Below are positions 46,975 through 59,700 of a DNA stretch of 64,000 bases, piece after piece. The notes beneath the pieces are model-generated. The model saw nothing but the letters and a program-made list of their open reading frames with translations, was not told where the DNA came from and did not search any database. Source of the DNA: Rhabditoides inermis (taxonomy: Eukaryota > Nematoda > Chromadorea > Rhabditida > Rhabditidae). Where the stretch lies: assembly GCA_963966185.1 (NCBI GenBank), contig CAWZYM010000280.1:248001-312000 (forward strand), read 5' to 3'. Position 1 is the stretch's first letter; the number at the start of each line of letters is the position of its first letter. The position numbers and the translations under genes are program-made.

Positions 46975-48660
46975 GAGGTCCGTCGGCCTTCCTCGGAATG
47001 AAAGGTCGATCAGCGACGCGCTCCCATCACAACCCCCGTCCCGACTCGTCACATCGTGCGCTTCTCTGTTGCCATCTGCGAGTCCTGTAAACAAACATCA
47101 CTCTTGTTCTTTTCCAGTGTTTCGAATAGTATCTCCTACTTGACATTCTGGGACAATATCTGGCAGTTGAACAATGAAGTTCGGCCCTCCGCGGGATGCG
47201 GACGGCTGAATAGTCATAACATACAGAGGCACCAGAATGGAGGCGAGGGATACGTCCTTGTGGAAATGAACCAACAGGAGTCGCCAATAAAAAAGTATGA
47301 AAGTCGAAAGGTTTACATAAAAAGTCGTCATAAAAAAAATTTCGAATACATTATTCAACCGTCAATGGAAAATACGCAAAAACTTCAAATTTGGTTGGAA
47401 ACGCTTACGAAAAACAGCTTGTGACTTTTCTCAACGGGAAGATTTTTTTCAGAACGGTCTCACATCCTACAGAAACATCAGATATCAAAAAAGTATTGTG
47501 TTCATTATTTTTTATTTTCTATCTTCACAGGTTTCTTTTACTTCAGCAGTTCATCAATACTTGTGTTGTTTAAAGAAGGACTCCGGGGAACGTGCCAGCC
47601 GGCGCGAAATGCTGCGCTTCAGTGGCACACTGGCGCATGTATTCGTGGCGAGACTAATTTCACTGTTCACTACCGTGTCTCTATCACTGGGTCAGCGCAT
47701 GATGAGCGCGGAAAAGCAGCGGCAGTTAGGGAGAGTGTGCGTGACCCGCGCGGCTTCTTTCATCTTGTGCCAGCCGAACACTCAATAGATCAACAAAATG
47801 GCGCGAACTGGTCTTCCGGAAGCCTCTGCGATTGCGCCAGCTAATTTGGGGCGATCTTGCGGCACTGGCAAAATGCCAAAATCTTGTGCCCAGCCTGACG
47901 GTCAATAGTATTCGTACTAGGGCTGGAGGCCCGTCGGCCTTCCTCGGAATGAAAGGTCGATCAGCGACGCGCTCCCATCACAACCCCCGTCCCGACTCGT
48001 CACATCGTGCGCTTCTCTGTTGCCATCTGAGATTTCCGTAAACAAACATCACTCTTGTTTTTTTTCCAGTGTTTCGAATAGGATCTCCTACTTGACAGTC
48101 TGGGACAATATCTGGCAGTTAAACAATGAAGTTCGGCCCTCCGCGGAATGCGGACGGCTGAATAGTCATAACATACAGAGGCACCAGATTGGAGGCGAGG
48201 GACACGTCCTTGTGAAAGTAAACCAACAGGAGTCGCCAATAAAAAAAATATGAAAGTCGTAAGGTTTACATAAAAAGTCGTCATAAATACATTATTCGGA
48301 TACAATATTCAACCGTCAATGGAAAATACGCAAGAACTCCAAATTTGGTTGGAAACGCTTACGAAGAGCAGCTTGTGACTTTTCTCAGCGGGAAGATTTT
48401 TTTCAGAACGGTCTCACATCCTACAGAAATATCAGATATCAAGAAAGTATTGTGTTCATTATTTATTATTTTCTATCTTTACAGGTTTCTTTTACTTCAG
48501 CAGTTTATCATTACTAGTGTTGTTCAAAAAAAGACTCCGGGGAACGTGCCAGCCGGCGCGAAATGCTGCGCTTCAGTGGCACACTGGCGCATGTATTCGT
48601 GGCGAGACAAATTTCACTGCTTACTAACGTGTCTCCATCACTGGGTCAGCGCGTCTCCAT
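46975..48660 (+). repeat. Exon-like repeated modules, copies 2a and 2b
   Basis: Corresponds to 39000-40690, including both tandem modules and the 36-residue ORF at 47798-47908. Confidence 0.85.
47798..47908 (+). CDS. Small conserved ORF, 36 residues, copy 2
   Basis: Same start context and length as 39834-39944; differs by a few bases and stays open. Confidence 0.3.
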   Translation: MARTGLPEASAIAPANLGRSCGTGKMPKSCAQPDGQ

Positions 48661-49174
48661 AAACTAAATAAACCGTAACATGGACATATCGGTACCGTTA
48701 TCTGGCATTATGGACGTACGGTTGTGTTCCGGCAAATGGCGGTTTGTAAATGGCAAAATAACGGTTAGAATCACAGTTCCTGATTTGAATCGATCGGTAG
48801 TGTTGATCAATGCTAGTCATATTCTTTTCATAAGATGATATTAACTTCAACACCACCCCCAATTGCAATTTGCAAAGTACATGAAGTACATACATGAATG
48901 AAAATGAGATGTAACCACTCATGATAAAAAAAATTTATTACGAAAAAAAACGAGATTTCTCACATGCGAAAAAACAACGACAAACAAAATAGGAAAATAT
49001 GATATAAGATATTCACAGGAGGAACATACCGACAATCCAAATCAAGTCAATATGGCACAGGTGTGTCGAACCGTTAAATCAAATAGTGAGATGGGCAATG
49101 GTACAAGTAGTGAAGGGACCGGTAAAGAAGAAGTAACAACCTGGTGAAACAATGAGAGGTGATGGTAATAGTAC

Positions 49175-49534
49175 GTGCACAAACAAATTGGAGCGTTCAC
49201 GAAAGGGACAAGAAAGAACTCGACTCATCTTCACCTCCTTCCAGCTAAGGTCCGCCAAAAGCACCTTCACAGCCCTATCGCCGCTTCTTCGACCGCGACA
49301 ACCGCGACAAACCCAGAGTTGCTGGCCACCGATCGTGCGTCGACCATCAGCGGCGAGCCACAGCGCTTCGCTTCACGAATCCTCTTCCTGAAACGTGAAT
49401 ATGAGTACACATTCGATGAAAATGAGATAAATATGTTTAATAACTTACAGCGTCGCGTATATGAGATTGACGGTAGCACATTAGGTGAAGACGTCGTCAA
49501 CATCCTTTCCATTCTGTCGGATGATGAAGTCTGA
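49175..49534 (+). CDS. Hypothetical plus-strand ORF, copy 2
   Basis: Copy of 41207-41566, open to the same TGA with one or two substitutions. Overlaps the last exon of the minus-strand gene. Confidence 0.28.
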   Translation: MHKQIGAFTKGTRKNSTHLHLLPAKVRQKHLHSPIAASSTATTATNPELLATDRASTISGEPQRFASRILFLKREYEYTFDENEINMFNNLQRRVYEIDGSTLGEDVVNILSILSDDEV

Positions 49535-51097
49535 ATACTTGCGACAATATAATGTATAATAATGTTACGAACTCACCGCACATACGAGACATAACGATTG
49601 TAGGGACACTTGTCAAATCGTTCTCGCGCTGACGCGATCCACGGAATGTCAGCTTCGCATCAGTGGGCTTCGCCTGAACAATCTTGTTTTATTACAAAAT
49701 GAAAATAAAACAAGATTGTTCAGAAAAATGAGACATACCGCATCGAAGACGGTGTCAACAAAATGCGACAACTTCTGCAGGGAAGTCCTCTTAGCCAGTG
49801 CAACATTCTTCTTCATGTTTGTATACTCGCGGGATAGACTCACTCCTAAAAAGAATGAATCACTATACTATCATTATCTCACTTGACTCCTAAACAATGA
49901 ATCACAACCATCAACACACCGGTCTTCCATCCAGGAGCCAATCCAATATCACATTCTTCGAGCAGAATGTGGTCTCCTTCGATCGGAGTAGCAGCTCCCC
50001 ACGATGCGAGAAGCGACGCCCACGCTTCCTTTCGCACCGAGCTGTCGGGATCCGACATTTCCTGGGCCAATTCTTGAAGCTTCTTTCGGTGCATTTCAGT
50101 TTGAATGTGGTGCTGAAACATGGTGTTAAAATATATATTGTACGCAATGTCAGTCCCTCTGTACGTAGTAATGCTTGACGGCACCAAATATATTCTACCC
50201 CGCAACTTCAACTCGTGAATAAAGAAAACGAGCACGGACATACCTGTACGGTAGAGAAGAGGATGAGCTCTAGCACGCAACGTTCAGGAGAGCCGGCGCG
50301 AGCAGCCAGCCACTGATCCACCAGTGTTAGCGGATCGATACTCTTCATCGTGAGTTTGTATTCCACCTCCCTAGCGACATAGTGGTCCTGAAACAACCAC
50401 ATTCACTTATCAACTGCATAAAAATGATATATATCGACTCACGAAGACTGCCAGGGGAGTCAAGAAGAGATCCCGGTGGTTGACGAGGAACGCCATCATG
50501 CTGGTGGGGTCTGTTGGAGGAGCTAAGAAAATTTTAAAAAAAATAATTAAAATTTGCAAAAGATTATACCTTCGTATGATGCTACTTCAGAGGTACTCCC
50601 TTCCTGAACGACAGCATCAATTGTGGTATCATAGCCTTGAAGTTCTGCGTCAACTCCTTGCTGCTCAACTTCCAGCTGCTGCTGCTGCGAAGACAAGAAT
50701 GCAGAACGTTTGGCTTAGAAAGGACCACTCTGAAAGTGAGAAAAATCAAAGTCGCTAAGAAGTTAACTGTACCTCTGGCGCATACACAGGATGATTAGTG
50801 TGTTTTCCGGGAAGAAGATTCGGCTTCGCGGGCAAGAAGACATGCGGGTTGACAGGATCTGTTGACATAGAGCAAGCCTGCAACAACGACACAAAATTAA
50901 TATAATAAGAACATTCATAGACAACAAACCTGAGCGACGGCGGGTATTTGATCCATCTGATGCTGATCATATCCCTGATGAGAGTGGAGCGAATGAGCGT
51001 TCTGGAAACATTATGGAGCATTGAAAAAGGTATGAATACTCACCACAGAGCTTTCTCCATGCGAGACATAGTTTGCGGGTACGTACGTAGACATCAT
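49481..51097 (-). CDS. Unrecognised ten-exon gene, 338 residues, copy 2
   Basis: All ten exons of the gene at 41513-43129 are present at an offset of 7968 bp. The start (CATCAT complement at 51092-51097), the stop (49481-49483) and the splice borders I checked are preserved. The few differences I saw in exons are single substitutions (for example in the SVRQEAW stretch, where Gln becomes Lys), while introns show small A-run and T-run length changes. Either both copies are functional or the duplication is too young to have decayed. Confidence 0.75.
49674..49723. promoter_or_regulatory. Perfect 20-bp hairpin covering a splice acceptor, copy 2
   Basis: Identical to 41706-41755. Confidence 0.85.
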
Positions 51098-51803
51098 TTT
51101 AGCATTATGTAAATAGGGAAAAAGGCTGAAATGATCGACAATGTGATAAAGTAATTTTCAAATGCCACAAACCGTTGTCACGCTGATTGTAGTTTTGTCC
51201 ATTGATTGTTACTACGTTTTGTGCAGTGTGCATAGCTTTCATTTCGTGAAACGACATTCTGTAAGTAAAAAAATCACGAGATGAAAAAACGTTAACACAC
51301 AAACATAATAAACACTGATTCATTATTGAAAATAGCTTACAAAAAAAATCACCGAACGTCAATTCTTTCGCCACCAAAAATAAATTTTGTTCTGGCTGAC
51401 TTGCATTTTAGTCATCGTCTCCTGCATGGAAAATGTATTACGGTAACTATGAGCCGGTCAGCTGATTGCTGGGTCATCTGGTCAGCGTTCTGGGTTTTTT
51501 TTATTCCAGATTTTTTGCATTTTTTGTATGATGTTGTTTTCAGTTTTCTCGTTTTTTTAATATATATTTATTTTCTTTTAGTGCATAGACATAAAATTCG
51601 TACATTCACAGACAAAACCAAACACTTCTTTAGTCACAAATTTACCTAGAGTAGGGACGGCTTATATTGTTGTATACGTACTCATTCAAACCATTCTTAA
51701 TTACAGAAGAAGATACAACAATACAATCAAACGGTAGGATCTGGATGGGAGTAGGAAGACCTGATAACTTTATCCAGAAGTAGTTCTCATGAAGCAACTC
51801 CCT

Positions 51804-52360
51804 CAGCCATGCTTGCTTCTCTGGCGATGCTGAAGCTTGGGCTCTTGCTGCAAGTCACGAAAGGCGCACATTGTTGGGAATACCGCGAGAGCAACATGCA
51901 CATTTCCATTCCTATCTCGGCTCACTTTCTCGAAAGCCGCCACTGACACTCATGATGATAACCATGTGATGGTAAATTCAAAAAACAGATGCTGCAAAAA
52001 TTATAATGCATAATCACCTGACTCGCGGTGAGCTGGCGACCGTACAAGGTACGCGATCCAACAAACATGTTCCTCACACGCATGCGTTTCCATAGAGTCA
52101 CACAACCAGCGGCCGACAGGGTCACCGATACGGTATCATTCCCTATTGGAATTCGGTCACTGGGCAAAACCTATAAACAGCTTATCTTGGAAATTTCATC
52201 TTTCCTATTTTCTATACCTCCACGAATGTGTCTATCCGCATTGCTCCGGCCATGACACGAGATGCACGCTGTCCGAGCTTTTCTGCCAAGTCGTCCATGA
52301 GAATGGAACCGGCATTGGCGCGCCGGCAGACCTTGCCCTCCGTAGCTGCCATTTTAATAA
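51804..52360. other. Junction region with rearranged repeat pieces
   Basis: 51804-52016 matches 44394-44606. 52170-52350 matches 56670-56843, which is the last visible CACTA exon, in the same orientation. The piece 52017-52169 is unique here. The equivalents of CACTA exons between 56903 and 57955 are missing, so the first CACTA copy lost its middle. Confidence 0.7.
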
Positions 52361-52559
52361 CTTGTTTTACAGATCATTTCTGTAGCAATTATGATTTTTT
52401 AGCAACGCAGTTTTATGTATTGAATTTGTTGCAAGTAGTTACGTAGATGAAAAAAGTCGATGAGTGACTATGGGAGTTAAAATGATATTTTTGTCCTGTA
52501 CATAACACACCTCGATGTAGGTACGACATAGTACCCTCAGCTACTGCATGTAGATGGTC

Positions 52560-54399
52560 AGTGACAGCTGTGCAGGGAGGTACATTGGTGACCCATATGC
52601 CGCTGCCTAAAAAACTGCAAAGTGTCAGAGCGAACGATGGTTACTTTGGAATCCGTTTCGTAAGGCTCTTGCATCACTTCTGGGGCATGCACGTCCGCCT
52701 GGTAGCCGTAGGTCCCATGGCTCATCAGGTAGCGGTGGCGGAAAAGTCCATGTCATAGGTAATTTACAGATAGGCTAATTCACAAGTTATTAAAATAACA
52801 TACTATTCACGCTCTTCCCGTGCAATGTGCATCGCGAGCACCCTTGCCTTCCACTATGCCCAGCGAGTCGCCAAACATGTGCTTGAGCTGGAGAATCCAT
52901 CGATGTGTTGGTGATAGAGAAGCGAATATGCCAGAGCTGCATTCAATGAATACATTCACAAATCGAAAGCTTACCTGTCCATTGTGAAGAACTCTTACAG
53001 GTGCCACACTCGATGTTGCAACAACTCCGAACAGCCGGCCGACTACTTCACCCTAGAGCGAGTACTGGGGACAGCCGCCACAAGACTGCGCGCCTACGAC
53101 GATGACGTTCTTCGCCTTGGTTCGAATAGAGGGAGGAAGATCGACGAACGACATCATGACAGGCCACAGGTGTGATCTGTAAAAAAAATTGTTTTATTAA
53201 TTTATTGTTTGTTCAATTAATCAATTCATTGATCGATTAGTTGTTTGATCAATATGTTTTTTGTGTAGTTTAAATAAGCAACGCACAACGCACCGCTGGA
53301 TGTCGGGGTAGCTTATGCCGTCTGTATTCAGTAGTAACTGAATATTCATCGTGCGTCGCAAGGGGTTGTAAAACTGACGCGGGTCCTCGAGTCCTAAAAA
53401 GAAAAAAAAGATATTATTAAATAATTGTGCTTGTCAATTGCGATCATTTCACCTTCAGCATACTTGGGAAAGTAGCGCATGTCCTGTCTATCGTTTCCGT
53501 GGTGAGGATGAGTGCGATGATGGAAATCGTGAAACGCGATCACTTCCTTTAAACAAGTCGTAGTTAGTTCTATGTTTAAAAAAAGATTAACTTCCAGGTT
53601 TACCCGTAACCGCTCGCGTAGCAGTTCCACTGCGTCAGGGAAGCAGAACACGGACAGCACGGTGCTTGCAGGATCACGCTTCACGACCCTGCCCTTCATA
53701 TGACCGCCAGGTATCGCGCGCAAGCTGTAAAATGTGGAATATAGTAACATATGACTCCCGATACACTTACTCATATTGCTTTCTGGCAATGACGCAACTA
53801 GCAGACATGCAGCGGGACGTGGTCTTCTCCAACGGTCCGTCACATTGAGCGCAATAGTGCATTATGCAAAGAGGATTCATGTCTTGTAGTCGTCCTTTCA
53901 CCCGGTACTGGTCTTCGAAAGAGTAATGTAATTCTCCTTTTGCACACAGCTCCGCCTTCTTGTGAAACTTCTTGCTCTCGTTGTTGGTCAGCCCTTCCCA
54001 CTCATCGTCAATAAGATTGTGGAGAAGACTGTCTGGTACCGCACGCAACCACGCGAACCGACTAATGAGTTGCCGAAAGGGACCAGGCGGTCCAGGCGGA
54101 CCCGGAGGGCCAGGCGGACCCGGAGGGCCAGGAGGACCCGGAGGGCCAGGCGGACCCGGAGGGCCAGGCGGTCCCGGTGGGCCAGGCGGTTTCGGAGGAC
54201 CAGGCGGTCCCGGTGGGCCAGGTGGTCCAGGAGGGCCAGGCGGACACCGAAGGGCCAGGCGGTCCCGGTGGGCCAGGCGGTCCCGGAGGACCGGGCGGTC
54301 CCGGGGAAGCAGGCGATCCCGGAGGTCCAGCTGGTTTCGATGGTACTGCAGGTCCCGAAGCGAAGACGAGTCTGGCCAGTCCTGAACACATATTCTCAT
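52560..54399 (-). pseudogene. En/Spm (CACTA)-like transposase, copy 1 (3' truncated)
   Basis: Minus-strand exons: ...-53771, 53724-53604, 53546-53453, 53393-53294, 53176-52975, 52936-52811 and a less certain one near 52726-52560; phases agree throughout. Tnp2-type landmarks: a zinc-ligand-like stretch ([13 protein letters not shown]...C), MNIQLLLNTDG, SHLWPVMMSFVDLPPSIR, and the diagnostic DSPAQAHVWRLAGHSGRQGC followed by SRC. It would catalyse cut-and-paste transposition. Breaks: one in-frame TAG at 53053-53055, and the downstream exons are missing because 52361 joins rearranged DNA. The frame extends upstream into a Gly-Pro-Pro tract, starting at an ATG at 54399. Confidence 0.7.
54085..54345. 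repeat. Collagen-like GGN-CCN minisatellite, copy 1
   Basis: Nine-base repeats such as GGCGGACCCGGAGGGCCA. On the minus strand they encode about 18 Gly-Pro-Pro triplets in the frame of the transposase. On the plus strand they encode Gly-Pro-Gly and then an irregular end, [20 protein letters not shown], which resembles a genuine collagen triple-helix end. A one-base shift near 54247 splits the plus-strand frame. Confidence 0.85.
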
Positions 54400-54404
54400 T
54401 TACG

Positions 54405-55570
54405 ATAACATAACATTTATCCGTAAATTATGTGTTACAGTGTGTGTGTGTGTTTGCGGATGATGTTTGTGAAACATATGTGTGTTTTCAGTTTCCCTTC
54501 CTCCCGTCTTCAGTCAGACGGGGCGAATAGTCTATCCCTTCTCCTGCGGCAGCACCTCGTACTCCCGCAATTCGACCACATCCACCTACGACGACCAGCC
54601 CACGTTTCAATTCAGTAAGGAGAAGAAGACGGTGAGTCACAGTTTCTACTCGTTATTGTGTTATGACGCGTTCATTGTCACTTTAGAGTAGTGATAACAT
54701 TTATCCGTAAGTTATGTGTTACAGTGTGTGTGTGTTTGCGGATGATGTTTGTGAAACATATGTGTGTTTTCAGATTCCCTTCCTCCCGTCTTCAGTCGGA
54801 CGGGGCGAATAGTCTCTCCCTTCTCCTGCGGCAGCACCTCGTACTCCCGCAATTCGACCACATCCACCTACGACGACCAGCCCACGTTTTAATTTAGTGA
54901 GGAGAAGGAGACGGTGAGTCACAGTTTCTACTCGCTATTGTGTTATGACGCGTTCATTGTCACTTTAGAGTAGTGATAACATTTATCCGTAAATTATGTG
55001 TTACAGTGTGTGTGTGTTTGCGGATGATGTTTGTGAAACATATGTGTGTTTTCAGATTCCCTTCCTCCCGTCTTCAGTCGGACGGGGCAAATAGTCTCTC
55101 CCTTCTTTTGCGGCAGCACCTCGTACTCCCGCAATTCGACCACATCCACCTACGACGACCAGCCCACGTTTCAATTCAGTAAGGAGAAGGAGACGGTGAG
55201 TCACAGTTTCTACTCGCTATTGTGTTATGACGCGTTCATTGTCACTTTAGAGTAGTGATAACATTTATCCGTAAATTATGTGTTACAGTGTGTGTGTGTG
55301 TGTGTTTGCGGATGATGTTTGTGAAACATATGTGTGTTTTCAGATTCCCTTCCTCCCGTCTTCAGTCGGACGGGGCGAGTAGTCTCTCCCTTCTCCTGCG
55401 GCAGCACCTCGTACTCCCGCAATTCGACCACATCCACCTACGACGACCAGCCCACGTTTCAATTCAGTAAGGAGAAGGAGACGGTGAGTCACAGTTTCTA
55501 CTCGCTATTGTGTTATGACGCGTTCATTGTCACTTTAGAGTAGTGATAACATTTATCCGTAAATTATGTC
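54405..55570 (+). repeat. Four tandem 282-bp exon-like units, copy 1
   Basis: Each unit has GTGTGTTTTCAG, a 140-nt block beginning ATTCCCTTCC and ending GAGAAGGAGACG, then GTGAGTCAC. That is a perfect acceptor, exon and donor on the plus strand. The best frame reads FSRTGRIVSPFSCGSTSYSR then TTSTYDDQPTFQFSKEKET. Because 140 is not a multiple of three, the exons could not be joined in series without shifting frame. The second unit has a stop (ACGTTTTAA). Differences between units are few. Confidence 0.85.
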
Positions 55571-56394
55571 TTACTTTAATTCATAACATTGTTTTCAGTC
55601 GACTCACCGCTGTCGTCAGCAGCTCCACCTGCACAGTCGGTGGCCACATCATCATGCCTCCCTACGCGCGGCTGCCGATGATTCGACAACAGGAGGACTC
55701 AAATTGATATAATACTAACATCGTAATCGAAATAATAAACTGTTAATGGACTCACCTTTGCGAATCTTTTCTGCTGTAAACCCCGTATTTCACTCATCTG
55801 GTCGTTTTCGAAACATTAGATCGATTCTGACAGAAAGTCATTACTTCATTAATGAAACAACAACACAATTTACAACATATCAACAGTACATCAATCAAAA
55901 AATATAATGCAACATAGTTTAAATAAAAGAAGATTGTGCAGGCGTTTGACGGCAATTGACGCGCCATGCTGATATGCTGCTGATGTCGAACAGCTGAAAC
56001 AGTTATTTTAACGTTATCTAACGGTTAAAGATGCATCGAGCCTCCCTATGTCGCGCGCGATATGAAAATACCGTTAGATTTTCTTAACTATGGTTTCGGT
56101 ACGGTAATTTTCCGGCTTGTGGACAAATTACGGTAAGCTAGTTTTATGGAGATGATGAGCGCGAGAAAGCAGCGGCAGTGAGGGAGAGTGTGCGTGACCC
56201 GCGCGGCTTCTTTCATCTTGTGCCAGCCGAACACTCAATCGATCAACAAAATGGCGCGAACTGGTCTTCCGGAAGCCTCTGCGGTTGCGCCAGCTGATAT
56301 AGGGCGATCTTGCGGCACTGGCAGAATGCCAAAATTTTGCGCCCAGCCTGACGGTCAATAGTATTCGTACTAGGGCTGGAGGCCCGTCGGCCTT
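55571..56394. other. Right part of 5.6-kb unit 1 before the repeated module
   Basis: Contains a possible last exon after TTTTCAG at 55599, and repeated ACGGTAA-type words near 56040-56140. No family recognised. The 36-residue ORF lies at 56251-56361. Confidence 0.4.
56251..56361 (+). CDS. Small conserved ORF, 36 residues, diverged family copy
   Basis: Starts MARTGLPEASAVAPADIGRS; same length as 39834-39944 with several amino-acid changes and no stop. Confidence 0.3.
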   Translation: MARTGLPEASAVAPADIGRSCGTGRMPKFCAQPDGQ

Positions 56395-56707
56395 CCTCGG
56401 AATGAAAGGTCGATCAGCGACGCGCTCCCATCACAACCCCCTTCCCGACTCGTCACATCGTGCGCTTCTCTGTTGCCATCTGAGAATCCTGTAAACAAAC
56501 ATCACTCTTGTTCTTTTCCAGTGTTTCGAATAGGATCTCCTACTTGACAGTCTGGGACAATATCTGGCAGTTGAACGATGAAGTTCGGCCCTCCGCGGGA
56601 TGCGGACGGCTGAATAGTCATAACATACAGAGGCACCAGAATGGAGGCGAGGGATACGTCCTTGTGAAAGCTTATCTTGGAAATTTCATCTTTCCTATTT
56701 TCTATAC

Positions 56708-59700
56708 CTCCACGAATGTGTCTATCCGCATTGCTCCGGCCATGACACGAGATGCACGCTGTCCGAGCTTTTCTGCCAATTCGTCCATGAGAATGGAACC
56801 GGCATTGGCGCGCCGGCAGACCTTGCCCTCCGTAGCTGCCACCAACCACGTACTCAACAATGTTTTAGATTAATATGATCAACAATGTGTGTAATATCGT
56901 ACCGTTCGAGAGCTTGTTTGTGGCCTCCCCGGTGTACGCCTTCCTCAACTCCATCTTTGATCCATTTGTTGACCTTCTCAAACCCGCTCGTTGATGGTTC
57001 AGCCGGTGATGCGACATATTTGATATCATACGCGCCGTGCAGACACAGCGTCTGTAGTCAAAACGATTGCCATCCGTTTAATCCGTACGTAACTACTCAC
57101 ATGCACTTTGTAAGTGCATCCCATGTCCCCAAACACCGAGTGATGCATCGCATAGAGCTTGTAGAGATGGACGGACAGCCACTCGGTCTTGTTTCGGGTC
57201 AGTGAAAATCCATCCATCATTCGCACAAGAAGACAATGGGCCAGAATGACGATGGCAGCGTCCACCGATTGCACGTATCCTTCAGCCAAAAACAGTGGAA
57301 CAGCCACCAACATCGTCTAAAAACCATTGGTTTGTAATTTGAATGTCTTAACTTCAGGTGCGTATTAAACTTAGATCTATCCCGTTCAGGTTTTTCATTT
57401 CATTTGGATCGCAATTTGTGTTAACATCAGAAAATATGTTTCCCAAAACTAGATTGTCTCATTCCCGTCAGTCAATTTGTTGTAGTCACTAAACTAGTGT
57501 GATTTTTTTTTGTTTCGCATCAATTAACAATAATATATATTGGTATTTTTTGGTGAAATTTTCACTTTCAATGTGTTACCTTCAGCTTTTCCAGTCCACT
57601 CACTCCCCTTGTGGACATGTCGTCCATGGGTCGCACCTATAGAATTTTAAAAACAATCATGTTTTTAAAATCTCGATCTCACTTACCTTACTATACGTTG
57701 GCCATTCACATAGCTGCATCGCTTTCTTGAGGATGTTGATGTCTCTCGTAGCGACTCTGACGAACGGATATCCAGAGGCCAACGTGTACAGATCTGAAAG
57801 TATGCATCAATAATCTTACTATCGTTATGTAACCGCGACTTTTTTTCATTCCGAACTTTGTATCATATAATATACTTTGCAGAGTCGATTGAATGCTCCG
57901 CGTGTCTGTCTCCGGCTTACCCCAATTCATCCTCTTCACCCCGCCCATAATCAATCTCAGGTGAGCTTGTTTTACAGATCATTTCTGTAGCAATTATGAT
58001 TTTTTAGCAACGCAGTTTTATGTATTGAATTTGTTGCAAGTAGTTACGTAGATGAAAAAAGTCGATGAGTGACTATGGGAGTTAAAATGATATTTTTGTC
58101 CTGTACATAACACACCTCGATGTAGGTACGACATAGTACCCTCAGCTACTGCATGTAGATGGTCAGTGACAGCTGTGCAGGGAGGTACATTGGTGACCCA
58201 TATGCCGCTGCCTAAAAAACTGCAAAGTGTCAGAGCGAACGATGGTTACTTTGGAATCCGTTTCGTAAGGCTCTTGCATCACTTCTGGGGCATGCACGTC
58301 CGCCTGGTAGCCGTAGGTCCCATGGCTCATCAGGTAGCGGTGGCGGAAAAGTCCATGTCATAGGTAATTTACAGATAGGCTAATTCACAAGTTATTAAAA
58401 TAACATACTATTCACGCTCTTCCCGTGCAATGTGCATCGCGAGCACCCTTGCCTTCCACTATGCCCAGCGAGTCGCCAAACATGTGCTTGAGCTGGAGAA
58501 TCCATCGATGTGTTGGTGATAGAGAAGCGAATATGCCAGAGCTGCATTCAATGAATACATTCACAAATCGAAAGCTTACCTGTCCATTGTGAAGAACTCT
58601 TACAGGTGCCACACTCGATGTTGCAACAACTCCGAACAGCCGGCCGACTACTTCACCCTAGAGCGAGTACTGGGGACAGCCGCCACAAGACTGCGCGCCT
58701 ACGACGATGACGTTCTTCGCCTTGGTTCGAATAGAGGGAGGAAGATCGACGAACGACATCATGACAGGCCACAGGTGTGATCTGTAAAAAAAATTGTTTT
58801 ATTAATTTATTGTTTGTTCAATTAATCAATTCATTGATCGATTAGTTGTTTGATCAATATGTTTTTTGTGTAGTTTAAATAAGCAACGCACAACGCACCG
58901 CTGGATGTCGGGGTAGCTTATGCCGTCTGTATTCAGTAGTAACTGAATATTCATCGTGCGTCGCAAGGGGTTGTAAAACTGACGCGGGTCCTCGAGTCCT
59001 AAAAAGAAAAAAAAGATATTATTAAATAATTGTGCTTGTCAATTGCGATCATTTCACCTTCAGCATACTTGGGAAAGTAGCGCATGTCCTGTCTATCGTT
59101 TCCGTGGTGAGGATGAGTGCGATGATGGAAATCGTGAAACGCGATCACTTCCTTTAAACAAGTCGTAGTTAGTTCTATGTTTAAAAAAAGATTAACTTCC
59201 AGGTTTACCCGTAACCGCTCGCGTAGCAGTTCCACTGCGTCAGGGAAGCAGAACACGGACAGCACGGTGCTTGCAGGATCACGCTTCACGACCCTGCCCT
59301 TCATATGACCGCCAGGTATCGCGCGCAAGCTGTAAAATGTGGAATATAGTAACATATGACTCCCGATACACTTACTCATATTGCTTTCTGGCAATGACGC
59401 AACTAGCAGACATGCAGCGGGACGTGGTCTTCTCCAACGGTCCGTCACATTGAGCGCAATAGTGCATTATGCAAAGAGGATTCATGTCTTGTAGTCGTCC
59501 TTTCACCCGGTACTGGTCTTCGAAAGAGTAATGTAATTCTCCTTTTGCACACAGCTCCGCCTTCTTGTGAAACTTCTTGCTCTCGTTGTTGGTCAGCCCT
59601 TCCCACTCATCGTCAATAAGATTGTGGAGAAGACTGTCTGGTACCGCACGCAACCACGCGAACCGACTAATGAGTTGCCGAAAGGGACCAGGCGGTCCAG

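Larger units (their letters stand above)
45123..51803. repeat. Large duplicated segment, copy 2
   Basis: Near-identical to 36842-43850. The left junction cuts into the receptor fragment; the right junction at 51804 joins sequence that is 540 bp further on in copy 1. Confidence 0.95.
52361..57965. repeat. 5.6-kb tandem unit 1
   Basis: Starts CTTGTTTTACAGATCATTTC. The whole 5605 bp recurs at 57966-63572 with only scattered single-base and dinucleotide-length changes, and a third unit starts at 63573. Confidence 0.97.

Noticed and set aside
53962..54408. Plus-strand Arg-rich and Gly-rich frames over the GGN-CCN tract as separate genes
   Set aside because: All frames of the nine-base repeat are open. 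Only the minus-strand frame continues into recognisable transposase; the plus-strand collagen-like end is reported as a finding, not as a gene.
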